Source of the DNA: Candidatus Ishikawaella capsulata Mpkobe
GTDB lineage: Bacteria > Pseudomonadota > Gammaproteobacteria > Enterobacterales > Enterobacteriaceae
Assembly: GCF_000828515.1 (NCBI RefSeq)
Contig: NZ_AP010872.1
Location: 35,001 to 99,000, forward strand
DNA length: 64,000 nt
Reading direction: 5' to 3'
In this document: in pieces, positions 55,127 through 64,000 of the stretch
Layout of the letters: each line of letters starts with the position of its first letter
Position numbering within the stretch: position 1 is the first letter of the stretch
Position numbers and translations under genes: made by a program
Notes under the pieces: model-generated
The model's database searches: none
The model's input: only the letters and a program-made list of their open reading frames with translations
Told to the model about the DNA's origin: nothing

Positions 55127-56548
55127 ATGTTATCAACGATTATTGCATTAGTTGGTCGTCCTAATGTGGGAAAATCTACACTTTTCAATTGTTTAACAGG
55201 TACTCGAGATGCACTTGTATTAAATTCACCTGGACTGACGAGAGATCTTAAATATGGTAAATTCACTGTAAAAGGTTTTAATTTTGTTGTTATAGATACT
55301 GGTGGTATAGAAGATACTACAGATGGTATTGAAACAGAAGTAGTAGACTTATCATTATCAGCCATTGATGAGGCTGATATTATATTTTTTATGGTAGATG
55401 CTCAAACAGGTTTAATGCCAACAGATAAATATATTGCTCATTATCTATATAAAAACAAAAAAACTACGTTTTTGATTGTTAATAAAGTTGATGAAATAGC
55501 TATTCCTATAGCTATTACTGAATTTTATGAATTAGGTTTCACTGAAATATACCCGATTACTGCTTCACATAATCGAGGTATTTTAAATATTTTAGAAAAA
55601 GCACTAATACCTTGGATCAATAACAGTCATAATAAACAAATAATTAAAAAAAATAACTTATTATTTCCACAAAATGTTTACAGCCAAAAGCAACTATCTA
55701 TACAAATTGCTATAGTAGGACGTCCTAATGTAGGTAAATCAACGATTGCTAATCGTATTGCTGGTAAAAATCGTGTGATAGTATCTGAAATTCCTGGTAC
55801 TACACGAGATAGCATTAGTATCCCAATAATATATGAAAAACGTGATTATATTATCATTGATACTGCTGGAGTCCGTAACCGCAATAAAAGAAATAATAAA
55901 ATTGAACATTTTTCAGTAATAAAAACCATGCAATCTATAGAACAATCTAATGTAATTATATTAGTAGTTGATGCAGTAGAAGGTATAATACACCAAGATA
56001 TTTGTTTACTTAATTTTATATTTAAGAGTGGTAAGCCTTTAGTTATAGTAATAAATAAATGGGATATGTTGAACAAAAAAAACAAGATATTATTTAAAGA
56101 GATACTCAATCATCGTTTATATTTTGCTAAATTTATCCAAACCCATTTTATATCTGCGTTGCATGGCATGGGTATGCAAAATTTGTTTAAATCGGTAAGA
56201 GAGGCTTATGAGAGTTCCACTAAACATATTAACACTTCTATTTTAACACGTATTATGTACATGGCCAAGGAAAATAATCCTCCTCCATTAATACATGGCA
56301 GACGTATTAAGTTAAAGTATGCTCATGCAGGTGGATATAGTCCTCCTATTGTAGTGATTCATGGAAATCAGACAAAAAATATTCCTGAATCTTATAAACG
56401 TTATTTGATAAAATATTTTCGTCTGTATTTAAATATTAAAGGTACCCCTATTCGTATTCAATTTAAAGAAGCACCAAATCCTTTTATTGAAAAGAGTAAG
56501 AATTGCAATTTCCGGAAAAAAAAACGTAGGTGTTTAACAAAATTTTAA
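55127..56548 (+). CDS. der: Ribosome biogenesis GTPase Der (EngA)
   Basis: Double GTPase needed for 50S subunit maturation. The 473 residues compare with 490 in E. coli. Two G domains each carry GRPNVGKST (residues 8-16 and about 201-209), with DTGG/DTAG and NKVD/NKWD motifs, followed by a C-terminal KH-like domain and a basic tail (RKKKRRC). The linker between the G domains is shorter and less acidic than in E. coli. Confidence 0.97.
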   Translation: MLSTIIALVGRPNVGKSTLFNCLTGTRDALVLNSPGLTRDLKYGKFTVKGFNFVVIDTGGIEDTTDGIETEVVDLSLSAIDEADIIFFMVDAQTGLMPTDKYIAHYLYKNKKTTFLIVNKVDEIAIPIAITEFYELGFTEIYPITASHNRGILNILEKALIPWINNSHNKQIIKKNNLLFPQNVYSQKQLSIQIAIVGRPNVGKSTIANRIAGKNRVIVSEIPGTTRDSISIPIIYEKRDYIIIDTAGVRNRNKRNNKIEHFSVIKTMQSIEQSNVIILVVDAVEGIIHQDICLLNFIFKSGKPLVIVINKWDMLNKKNKILFKEILNHRLYFAKFIQTHFISALHGMGMQNLFKSVREAYESSTKHINTSILTRIMYMAKENNPPPLIHGRRIKLKYAHAGGYSPPIVVIHGNQTKNIPESYKRYLIKYFRLYLNIKGTPIRIQFKEAPNPFIEKSKNCNFRKKKRRCLTKF

Positions 56549-56681
56549 AGAAAAATGCCCAGTTAAAAATATAAGATGTTATTATGTACCGTATTTTGAT
56601 AATATAGTAGTACTAACTAAGAATATTGCATATTAAAGCAATATCTTACATACTTTCATTTATTAATATTGAGATATTAAT

Positions 56682-58157
56682 ATGTTACGAATTGCTAAAG
56701 AAGCTCTTACTTTTGACGATGTTTTACTTGTGCCTGCTTATTCTACAGTGCTACCTCATATGGTTAATACTCAAACAAATTTAACAAAAAATATTTCTTT
56801 AAATATCCCTATTATTTCAGCAGCAATGGATACTGTAACTGAAGCAAAATTAGCAATTGCTTTAGCACAACAAGGAGGGATAGGTTTTATTCACAAAAAT
56901 ATGTCTATAAAAAAGCAAGTAGAAGAAGTAAAGAAAGTAAAGAAATATGAAAGTGGCATTGTAACAGATCCCACGACTGTAAGTCCTTTAACTACGTTAA
57001 GAGAAGTCAAGGTGTTGACTGAACTTAACGGTTTTGCTGGTTATCCTGTAGTCAATGCAAATAATGAGTTAGTTGGTATTATTACTAAGAGAGATATAGG
57101 TTTTATTACCGATCTAAATATGTTAGTTTCTGAAGTAATGACTCCTAAAGAACTATTAGTTACAGTGAAAGAAAGTGAATCTCGTAATGTTGTCATTCAA
57201 AAAATGCATGAAAAAAGAGTTGAAAAGGCACTTATTGTAGATGATAATTTTCACCTTGTCGGCATGATTACTGTAAAAGATTTTTATAATTTAGAGAATA
57301 CACCAAATGCTTGTAAAGATTCTTTTGGTAGATTACGTGTAGGAGCAGCAGTAGGCGTTAATAATAATCAAGAAAGAATTGAGGCCTTAATAGAAGCAGG
57401 AATTGATATATTACTGATCGATTCTTCTCATGGACATTCTCAAGGAGTATTAGAAAGTATTCGTAATACTCGTGCGAAATACCCAAATTTAGAAATTATA
57501 GGAGGTAATGTTGCTACTAGAAAGGGTGCATTAGCATTATTACAAGCAGGTGTAAGTGCAGTGAAGGTTGGTATTGGACCAGGTTCAATTTGTACTACTC
57601 GCATTGTTACCGGTGTAGGTGTACCCCAAATTACTGCTATTTCTGATGCGGTCGATGCTTTAGAGGGTACAGATATTCCGGTAATTGCAGATGGAGGTAT
57701 TCGTTTTTCTGGAGATATAGCTAAAGCTATTGCTGCTGGTGCTTCTTGTGTGATGTTAGGCTCTATATTAGCCGGGACTGAAGAAGCTCCAGGTGATATT
57801 GAACTCTACCAGGGTCGTGCCTTTAAATCTTATCGTGGTATGGGTTCATTAAGCGCAATGAGCACTGGTTCCGCCGAACGTTACTTTCAACTAGTTGATA
57901 ATACTGTAGAAAAGCTAGTACCAGAAGGAATAGAAGGTCGTGTGGTATATAAGGGATATTTAAAAGATGTGATACATCAACAAATAGGGGGATTACGGTC
58001 GTGTATGGGATTACTTGGCTGCTCGACTATTAGAGATGTGCAAACAAAAGCAGAATTCGTACTCATTAGTAGTGCAGGAATTTTAGAAAGTCATGTACAC
58101 GATGTTATCATTACTAAAGAGTCACCTAATTATCGTATGGGATTACATCCTTTATAA
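56682..58157 (+). CDS. guaB: Inosine-5'-monophosphate dehydrogenase
   Basis: Oxidises IMP to XMP, the committed step to GMP. The 491 residues compare with 488 in E. coli. It is a TIM barrel with two CBS domains inserted at about 95-205, the catalytic cysteine loop [11 protein letters not shown] and the flap region around YRGMGSL. The start [14 protein letters not shown] matches E. coli. A 7-bp dyad (atattgc/gcaatat, 56623-56644) lies in the leader. guaA follows after 32 bases, the E. coli guaBA operon. Confidence 0.98.
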   Translation: MLRIAKEALTFDDVLLVPAYSTVLPHMVNTQTNLTKNISLNIPIISAAMDTVTEAKLAIALAQQGGIGFIHKNMSIKKQVEEVKKVKKYESGIVTDPTTVSPLTTLREVKVLTELNGFAGYPVVNANNELVGIITKRDIGFITDLNMLVSEVMTPKELLVTVKESESRNVVIQKMHEKRVEKALIVDDNFHLVGMITVKDFYNLENTPNACKDSFGRLRVGAAVGVNNNQERIEALIEAGIDILLIDSSHGHSQGVLESIRNTRAKYPNLEIIGGNVATRKGALALLQAGVSAVKVGIGPGSICTTRIVTGVGVPQITAISDAVDALEGTDIPVIADGGIRFSGDIAKAIAAGASCVMLGSILAGTEEAPGDIELYQGRAFKSYRGMGSLSAMSTGSAERYFQLVDNTVEKLVPEGIEGRVVYKGYLKDVIHQQIGGLRSCMGLLGCSTIRDVQTKAEFVLISSAGILESHVHDVIITKESPNYRMGLHPL

Positions 58158-58189
58158 AAATATAATATTTAATGTTTTAGAATAACTTT

Positions 58190-59770
58190 ATGACCACTAA
58201 AAACATTTACAAACATAGTATTTTAATTTTAGATTTTGGGTCACAGTACTCGCCTTTAATTGCACGCCGAGTAAGAGAGCTAGGAATTTACTGTAAATTA
58301 TATCCCTGGAATGTTTCAAAAGAAAAAATTATTTTATTTAATCCTAAAGGTATCATTTTATCAGGAAGTCCTGAAAGTGCGACTTTATTTAATGCTCCTT
58401 GTATATCTGAGTATGTGTTTGATGCTGGGGTTCCTGTATTAGGCATTTGTTACGGTATGCAAATCATGGCCATGCAATTAGGTGGAAAAGTGGAAATATC
58501 TAATAAGTGTGAATTTGGACATAAACAGGTCAAGATAGAAAAAGATATTACATTACTTCGTGATATTCAGGATAATATTAGTTTTGATGGAAAAAAATTA
58601 CTAGATGTTTGGATGAGTCATACCGATAAAGTTACTTTACTTCCACCTAATTTCATAAATGTTGCAAGTACAGAAAATTGTAAATTTGCCATTATTGCTA
58701 ACATATATAAAAATTTTTATGGTTTACAATTTCATCCAGAAGTTACTCATACTACTCAAGGTATTAGCATACTTAAGCGTTTTATTTTTGATATTTGTCA
58801 TTGTAATTCCGAATGGATTTCTGTGAACATTATTGATCATATGGTTGAAACTATTCGACATCAAGTAGGTAACGATAAGGTTATTTTAGGCATTTCAGGT
58901 GGTGTAGATTCAGCAGTTACTGCTATCTTGTTGCATCGTGCAATTGGAGATAATTTAGTTTGCGTATTTATTGATAATGGTTTGTTGCGCTTAAATGAGG
59001 CTTGTCAGATTAAAAATATTTTTAAAAAAATTTTTGGGTTAAAGATATTACATGTACAAGCAGAAAAACGTTTTTTGAAATCATTGAGTGGTGTCGTAGA
59101 TCCTGAACTCAAACGTAAAATTATTGGTCGTATTTTTATTGAAATCTTTGAAGAAGAAGCTAATAAAATCAGAGGAGTTAAATGGCTAGCTCAGGGTACT
59201 ATTTGTTCTGACATGATTGAGTCATCGGTGTCGATTACTCCTATAACTAATATTATTAAATCACATCATAATGTTGGAGGTTTGCCGAAAAAACTTAAAT
59301 TAATGTTAATAGAACCATTAAAAGAATTATTTAAGGATGAAGTACGTAAAATAGGTGTAGAATTGGGTTTACCGGATGATATCATCTATCGTCATCCATT
59401 TCCAGGACCAGGATTAGCTATACGTATACTTGGTAATGTAACAAAAGAATATGCTGATTTACTAAGAATTGCTGATGCTATTTTTATAGAAGAATTACTT
59501 ATTGCTAATTTATATAATAAAATTAGTCAAGCTTTTGCTGTATTTATTCCGGTACGTTCAGTCGGTGTCATGGGAGATAAGCGTAAATATGAATGGATTA
59601 TTGCTTTACGTGCTATAGAAACTATAGATTTTATGACAGCTAAATGGGTTAATTTACCATATGAATTTCTAAGTTACGTTTCTAACAGAATTATTAATGA
59701 AGCACAGGGAATATCTCGTGTAGTTTATGATATTAGCAGTAAACCACCAGCTACTATTGAATGGGAATAA
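58190..59770 (+). CDS. guaA: GMP synthase (glutamine-hydrolysing)
   Basis: Converts XMP to GMP with glutamine. The 526 residues compare with 525 in E. coli. The class I amidotransferase domain has the nucleophile in GICYGMQ and His/Glu in [10 protein letters not shown]. The ATP-pyrophosphatase domain has the P-loop SGGVDSA, and the C-terminal dimerisation domain ends KPPATIEWE as in E. coli. Operon with guaB. The next gene, bcp, is convergent. Confidence 0.98.
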   Translation: MTTKNIYKHSILILDFGSQYSPLIARRVRELGIYCKLYPWNVSKEKIILFNPKGIILSGSPESATLFNAPCISEYVFDAGVPVLGICYGMQIMAMQLGGKVEISNKCEFGHKQVKIEKDITLLRDIQDNISFDGKKLLDVWMSHTDKVTLLPPNFINVASTENCKFAIIANIYKNFYGLQFHPEVTHTTQGISILKRFIFDICHCNSEWISVNIIDHMVETIRHQVGNDKVILGISGGVDSAVTAILLHRAIGDNLVCVFIDNGLLRLNEACQIKNIFKKIFGLKILHVQAEKRFLKSLSGVVDPELKRKIIGRIFIEIFEEEANKIRGVKWLAQGTICSDMIESSVSITPITNIIKSHHNVGGLPKKLKLMLIEPLKELFKDEVRKIGVELGLPDDIIYRHPFPGPGLAIRILGNVTKEYADLLRIADAIFIEELLIANLYNKISQAFAVFIPVRSVGVMGDKRKYEWIIALRAIETIDFMTAKWVNLPYEFLSYVSNRIINEAQGISRVVYDISSKPPATIEWE

Positions 59771-59878
59771 ACTAAGTATTATTATGAAATTTTTAATATA
59801 AGTAATCTTTATAAGATTTATCCTAATTGAAGGGTGCTTATGATATTTATTTAAAATAATATTAAATAGCACCAAATT

Positions 59879-60355
59879 TTAAATTTTATCAGTAATACAC
59901 AGATAATCTAGTATTATATTATGATGATTAGATGGTTGGAAATTATTAAAAACCTGTTCTACGCGTCCATTTTCATCAATAAGGAAACTCATACGATAAA
60001 CGCCCATGTAAGTTTTACCCATGAGACTTTTTTCACCCCATACTCCAAATTTTTTACATACCTCATGATTTGTATCCGATAATAAATTAAAATTTAATAG
60101 CTCTTGTTCTACAAATCTATAAAGTTTTTCCGGTTTATCTGTACTAATACCTAATATTTCTACCTTTGCTTTTTGAAATTTATCCATATTATCTCTTAAG
60201 CCACATGCTTGGAGTGTACATCCTGGAGTCATTGATTTTGGATAAAAATAAATAAGTAATCTTTGTCCTATAAAGTCTGATGAACTTACTTGTTCACCAT
60301 CTTGATCAGGTAAGCTAAATTGGGGGACTAAATCACCTATTTTCAGAGTATTCAT
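59879..60355 (-). CDS. bcp: Thioredoxin-dependent thiol peroxidase Bcp
   Basis: Peroxiredoxin of the BCP/PrxQ type that removes hydroperoxides using thioredoxin. It has 158 residues from the ATG at 60355 (E. coli 156). The peroxidatic cysteine is C46 in TPGCTLQACG, with the partner C51 five residues later. Conserved GISTDKPEKL and KSLMGKTYMG segments follow. gcvR, its E. coli neighbour, is missing. It is transcribed away from dapA across a hairpin-rich gap. Confidence 0.96.
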   Translation of the reverse strand: MNTLKIGDLVPQFSLPDQDGEQVSSSDFIGQRLLIYFYPKSMTPGCTLQACGLRDNMDKFQKAKVEILGISTDKPEKLYRFVEQELLNFNLLSDTNHEVCKKFGVWGEKSLMGKTYMGVYRMSFLIDENGRVEQVFNNFQPSNHHNIILDYLCITDKI

Positions 60356-60358
60356 CAT

Positions 60359-60751
60359 TAAAACCTTAAATATTATAAATAATTTATTTTGCTACTAAAC
60401 TAGTAGAAATAATAAATTTATTACCGCACTTTAATCTTCTTATATTAAAGAAGATATTGGTAAAGTAAAAGATATATTATAAAAAATATATCTTTTACTG
60501 AAAATAATTACGTAATAAAACTAGAAATTAGCGATCCTAATAGGTAGGATATTAACATATTAAGTTTTTTTATTAATAATTAATGTGCTATTTTGATTAA
60601 ATCATTATTTAAGATAATTACTTGAATCACACAATACATAATACTTTAATAAATATATATGATCATAGTAAATAAAAGATAAACTAAAAAATAATTAAAT
60701 CACGTTAATACAATGAAGAATTGAAAGTATTTATATATTTAAGGATATAGC
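60359..60751. repeat. Cluster of four inverted repeats between bcp and dapA
   Basis: Four separate dyads lie in this divergent gap: CTACTA/TAGTAG (60392-60406, 3-nt loop); ATCTTCTT/AAGAAGAT (60434-60455, 6-nt loop); a 14-bp perfect dyad AGTAAAAGATATAT/ATATATCTTTTACT (60464-60499, 8-nt loop); and ATCCTA/TAGGAT (60534-60550, 5-nt loop). gcvR would have been here in E. coli, and no remnant of it was recognised. The rest, to 60751, is AT-rich with an aaggata Shine-Dalgarno for dapA at the end. Confidence 0.65.
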
Positions 60752-61633
60752 ATGCAAATGTTTACGGGAAGTATTGTTGCCCTTGTCACTCCAATGGATG
60801 ACAAAGGATGTATTGACCATACAAGTTTAAAAAGATTAGTTAATTATCATGTTGTCAGTGGCACTTCAGCAATTGTTTCTGTAGGCACTACAGGTGAATC
60901 TGCTACCTTAAGTCATAATGAACATACTGATGTCGTAATGCGAACTTTGGATATCGCTGAAGAACGCATTCCAATTATTGCAGGTACTGGAGCAAATGCA
61001 ACTTCTGAAGCTATAAATTTAACTAAAAGATTTGAAAATTCCGGGGTTATTGCTTGTTTGAGCGTCACTCCATATTATAATCGACCAACTCAAGAGGGAT
61101 TATACAATCATTTTAAGGCTATTGCGGAAAATACTCAATTAAACCAGATAATTTATAATGTGCCTTCACGTACTGGATGTGATATTTTGCCTGAAACTGT
61201 GGCACGTTTAGCTAATCTTAAAAATATAATTGGAATAAAAGAAGCGACAGGAAACTTATCACGAGTGAGTCAAATAAAAGAAGTTGTTCATAAAGATTTT
61301 GTTCTCATTAGTGGAGATGATGCTACTGCTTTGGATTTCATGCAATTAGGAGGACACGGTGTTATCTCTGTAACAGCCAATATTGCTGCTCGTGAGATGG
61401 TAGAAATATGCAGATTAGCTATAGCAGGTAATTTGACAGAAGCACGTTTACTTAATAGACGCCTGATGTCTTTACATCAAGCACTTTTTTGCGAACCTAA
61501 TCCCATCCCCGTAAAATGGGCGGCAAGACAACTAGGATTAATTAATAATGATACTTTGCGTTTGCCAATGACACCTCTAACTGATACAATGAAACCTATT
61601 GTACAACAAGCTCTGAAAAAAGCTATAAAATAA
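60752..61633 (+). CDS. dapA: 4-hydroxy-tetrahydrodipicolinate synthase
   Basis: Condenses pyruvate with aspartate semialdehyde, the first step specific to diaminopimelate and lysine. The 293 residues compare with 292 in E. coli. It is a TIM barrel with the Schiff-base lysine in [10 protein letters not shown] (about K163), the tyrosine in NVPSRTG-preceding segment, and GTTGESATL binding pyruvate. The start at 60752 has aaggata at good spacing; the ATG two codons later corresponds to the E. coli start. bamC follows after 13 bases, as in E. coli. Confidence 0.98.
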   Translation: MQMFTGSIVALVTPMDDKGCIDHTSLKRLVNYHVVSGTSAIVSVGTTGESATLSHNEHTDVVMRTLDIAEERIPIIAGTGANATSEAINLTKRFENSGVIACLSVTPYYNRPTQEGLYNHFKAIAENTQLNQIIYNVPSRTGCDILPETVARLANLKNIIGIKEATGNLSRVSQIKEVVHKDFVLISGDDATALDFMQLGGHGVISVTANIAAREMVEICRLAIAGNLTEARLLNRRLMSLHQALFCEPNPIPVKWAARQLGLINNDTLRLPMTPLTDTMKPIVQQALKKAIK

Positions 61634-61646
61634 GATTGGAAAAAAT

Positions 61647-62333
61647 GTGATTGGAAAAATCATATCGTCTATGATTTATAAGAGGAAAATACTAACTCAA
61701 CTGATCATATTTTGCAAAATATTTCTGACTATGATGCACATAGGAGATTTCTACAGCTACACCTACAGAGCAGATATTGATACTAATAGACAATACTTAC
61801 TCAATCAGAAGACTGATGAATTACAAGAATTAAATATACCTAAAGATTTTAGTTTAAAAATAAAAAATAAAAAAATTCAGGTATCCAACATAGTAAAACC
61901 AGAGGAATTAGCAGACAAATTAGATATACGACCTCCAATGCAATTACTAAAACTTATTAACGGTGAATATATTGATTCTGCAGATGATACATATGAAGTG
62001 TTGATTGATGGATATTGTAATTCTTTATGGAATAACATAATTAAAGTGATGAAGTATCGAAATGTTCCAATTTATGTAGATAATATTAATCAACAATTAA
62101 CAACTTCTTGGATTACTTGGAAAATTCCTGAGTATATTCCATATCATAGTAAGTATAAAATTACTTTGAAAGTGCAAAATAATAAACAAATATTGATTTT
62201 AAAATTAATCGACTTACAAAGTTACCAAAAATCGATTACATCTGCAATACAAAGACACAAATATAATGCTTTAATGATGAATGAAATAAGCAAAGGACTC
62301 AATAGAATATATTATGCACAATATATGAAATGA
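61647..62333 (+). CDS. bamC: BamC, truncated and without lipidation site
   Basis: A 228-residue remnant-like BamC (E. coli 344). Matches to E. coli include KLDIRPPMQLLKLINGEY (ALDIRPPAQPLALVSGAR), LTTSWITWKIPE (LTTDWVQWNRLDE) and MMNEISKGLNR (MMNVISAGLDK). The protein therefore holds the extended N-terminal segment and the first helix-grip domain only; the second domain is absent. The N-terminal hydrophobic stretch (LIIFCKIFLTMMHIGD) has no lipobox cysteine where E. coli has LAAC. The start is probably GTG at 61647, with ATG at 61671 as alternative. It follows dapA in the E. coli dapA-bamC order. purC is not downstream. Confidence 0.85.
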   Translation: MIGKIISSMIYKRKILTQLIIFCKIFLTMMHIGDFYSYTYRADIDTNRQYLLNQKTDELQELNIPKDFSLKIKNKKIQVSNIVKPEELADKLDIRPPMQLLKLINGEYIDSADDTYEVLIDGYCNSLWNNIIKVMKYRNVPIYVDNINQQLTTSWITWKIPEYIPYHSKYKITLKVQNNKQILILKLIDLQSYQKSITSAIQRHKYNALMMNEISKGLNRIYYAQYMK

Positions 62334-62517
62334 TATAATTTCATAAATAGTATTAAATACTAATTTGTATTTTTGTAAATGTTGTACAGAAATTTATTCT
62401 TGGTTGTGTTAAATGATTGAAAATCAGAGTAATAAAAAGAACAAGTGCTGCCATTAAATTGCAGCCTTCTAACTACTATATAAAATATATTATCTTACAA
62501 GATACATATTGAAAATA

Positions 62518-63645
62518 TTAAGCGATTAATGTTTCTATAATTTTTTGATACATCAATCTTAATCTTTGTAAATCAGAAACTCTCACAAATTCATTAATTT
62601 TATGGATAGTTGCATTAACTGGACCTAATTCTACTATTTGTGCACCTATGTAATTAATAAAACGACCATCTGATGTACCACCCGTAGTAAGTAATTGAGG
62701 TTTTTTCTTGTTATAATAGACAACTGAACTTATTACAGCATCAATTAATTTACCATGCGTAGTCAGAAAAGGTTGTCCGGAAATATGCCAATCAATAGTA
62801 TAATGTAATTTATAACTATTAAAGAGTTCCTCTACCCGTTGACAAATTTGTTTAGAGCTTAATGCAGTACCAAATCTAAAATTAAATTGAACAAATAAGC
62901 TACCTGGAATTATATTATTCTGACCAGTACCAGATTGTATATTTGAAATTTGCATACTGGTAGGCGGGAAAAATGAATTGCCTTTATCCCATTCAATCTT
63001 AATAAGTGAATTTAATAATGGTATTCCCCGATGTATGGGATTATCTGCTAAATGTGGATAAGCTACATGACCCTGAATACCATGGATAGTTAAGTTACCT
63101 GTTATAGAACCACGTCTGCCGTTTTTTATTACATCTCCTATTATTTCTATACTAGAAGGTTCTCCAATAATACAATATTCTATTTTTTCTTTCTTAGCGA
63201 TCAGACGTTCTATTACTTTTAATGTTCCATTAATAGCACTAGTTTCCTCATCGGAAGTAATTAAAAATGCAAGACGTCCTTTATGATTAGGATATTTTTT
63301 TACAAAAGATTCTGCAGCAACCACCATAGCTGCAAGAGAACCTTTCATATCAGCTGCACCTCTACCAAATAGCATCCCATCTAATATCACTGGTTCAAAT
63401 GGAGGATGCTTCCAAATACTAACATCACCTGGAGGAACTACATCAGTATGCCCTGCAAAAACTAGAGTTTCTCCTATTCCGTGAGTTGCCCAAAAATTAT
63501 TGGTATTACCAATATTTATTATTTCTATTTGAAAACCTATGGCTTCTAATCGTTTTATTAATAATTTCTGACATCCAGCATCGTTAGGACTAAGAGATGG
63601 GCGACTAATTAATTGCTGTGCAAGTGCAATAACTGGACAAAACAT
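62518..63645 (-). CDS. dapE: Succinyl-diaminopimelate desuccinylase
   Basis: Zinc hydrolase that frees LL-diaminopimelate from its N-succinyl form in lysine and peptidoglycan synthesis. The 375 residues have the same length as in E. coli. Metal ligands are H66 ([11 protein letters not shown]), D99 ([10 protein letters not shown]), and E133/E134 ([12 protein letters not shown]), with the C-terminal histidine in ATIHKINEF. Convergent with bamC. With dapA it indicates an active succinylase DAP pathway. Confidence 0.97.
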   Translation of the reverse strand: MFCPVIALAQQLISRPSLSPNDAGCQKLLIKRLEAIGFQIEIINIGNTNNFWATHGIGETLVFAGHTDVVPPGDVSIWKHPPFEPVILDGMLFGRGAADMKGSLAAMVVAAESFVKKYPNHKGRLAFLITSDEETSAINGTLKVIERLIAKKEKIEYCIIGEPSSIEIIGDVIKNGRRGSITGNLTIHGIQGHVAYPHLADNPIHRGIPLLNSLIKIEWDKGNSFFPPTSMQISNIQSGTGQNNIIPGSLFVQFNFRFGTALSSKQICQRVEELFNSYKLHYTIDWHISGQPFLTTHGKLIDAVISSVVYYNKKKPQLLTTGGTSDGRFINYIGAQIVELGPVNATIHKINEFVRVSDLQRLRLMYQKIIETLIA

Positions 63646-64000
63646 ATTTTCTGATTCCCCAAATACAACTAAATATACTTTATATTAAAAGATTAATAAT
63701 CTATAATTAACTATTATTTTAACAACCTACATAGATTTAAGTTTAATTTAATTTATTTAAAATAGTATCATTTTTAATAAAATATGTAATTTTTAAATAC
63801 AACGTTTATATGCTAAAAAGCTCCTCACAATGAATTAAATGATGAAGGCTTATAATCAAATATATAGATATATTTATTTAAAATATCTATAATAATGCAT
63901 ATTAATTAAAAATTAATCTACAGATATATGCGATATTTAATACTACAGTTATTTATTTTACTAAAATAGAAAATAATTGAAAAAACAGAAGCATTACTTG
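63646..64000. other. Gene-free end of window
   Basis: About 355 very AT-rich bases upstream of dapE. They should contain the dapE promoter, read leftwards, but no hexamers stand out. No coding frame or structured element is supported before the window ends. Confidence 0.5.

Overview
The window reads as part of the chromosome of an obligate, long-established bacterial endosymbiont of an insect, derived from Enterobacterales. Almost every protein aligns closely, residue by residue, with an Escherichia coli housekeeping protein. The DNA is strongly AT-rich, genes are stripped down, gaps between genes are long and mostly featureless, and several dead genes are still readable. Short stretches of E. 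coli gene order survive: rrnC 3' end with tRNA-Asp and tRNA-Trp followed by ilv genes; accD-folC-cvpA-ubiX; nuoA-N then elaB; yfaE-nrdB-nrdA; suhB/iscS; ndk-rlmN-ispG-hisS-yfgM-bamB-der-guaB-guaA; bcp/dapA-bamC; dapE. Retained branched-chain amino acid and diaminopimelate/lysine genes point to a nutritional symbiont (Blochmannia-, Ishikawaella- or similar grade); the species cannot be fixed from the sequence alone.

Layout. 1-2203: 3' part of 23S rRNA, 5S rRNA, tRNA-Asp, tRNA-Trp. 2204-9501: decayed ilvE, then ilvD, ilvA and ilvC. 9590-10050: decayed mntP. 10191-13959: a 3-dehydroshikimate-dehydratase-like TIM barrel, prlC, rsmJ. 14279-21029: accD, folC, cvpA, ubiX, then pta and ackA on the minus strand. 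21598-36986: the complete complex I operon nuoA-N, then elaB. 37156-40894 (minus): yfaE, nrdB, nrdA. 41239-45770: gyrA and serS. 46085-47520: a PmtA-like phospholipid methyltransferase facing suhB. 47961-50863: iscS, ndk, rlmN. 51096-51775: decayed ispG. 51867-59770: hisS, yfgM, bamB, der, guaB, guaA. 59879-63645: bcp (minus), dapA, bamC, dapE (minus).

How the genes work together. The cell keeps aerobic respiration (complex I), acetate/acetyl-phosphate metabolism (pta, ackA), guanine nucleotide synthesis, dNTP synthesis by the oxygen-dependent ribonucleotide reductase with its 2Fe-2S ferredoxin, malonyl-CoA production, DNA gyrase, tRNA charging, and parts of the outer-membrane BAM machine. 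Isoleucine/valine synthesis is kept up to the 2-oxo acids, but the transaminase gene ilvE is dead here. Unless another copy exists, this hands the last step to the host or another enzyme.

The most striking observations are remodelled housekeeping proteins. SuhB has lost nearly all its metal-binding active-site acids while staying full length. IscS stands alone and lacks the C-terminal tail of its E. coli counterpart. BamC is reduced to its N-terminal part without a lipidation cysteine. GyrA lacks its acidic tail. I found no CRISPR array, insertion sequence, prophage, toxin-antitoxin or defence system, and no clear evidence of an entirely new system.
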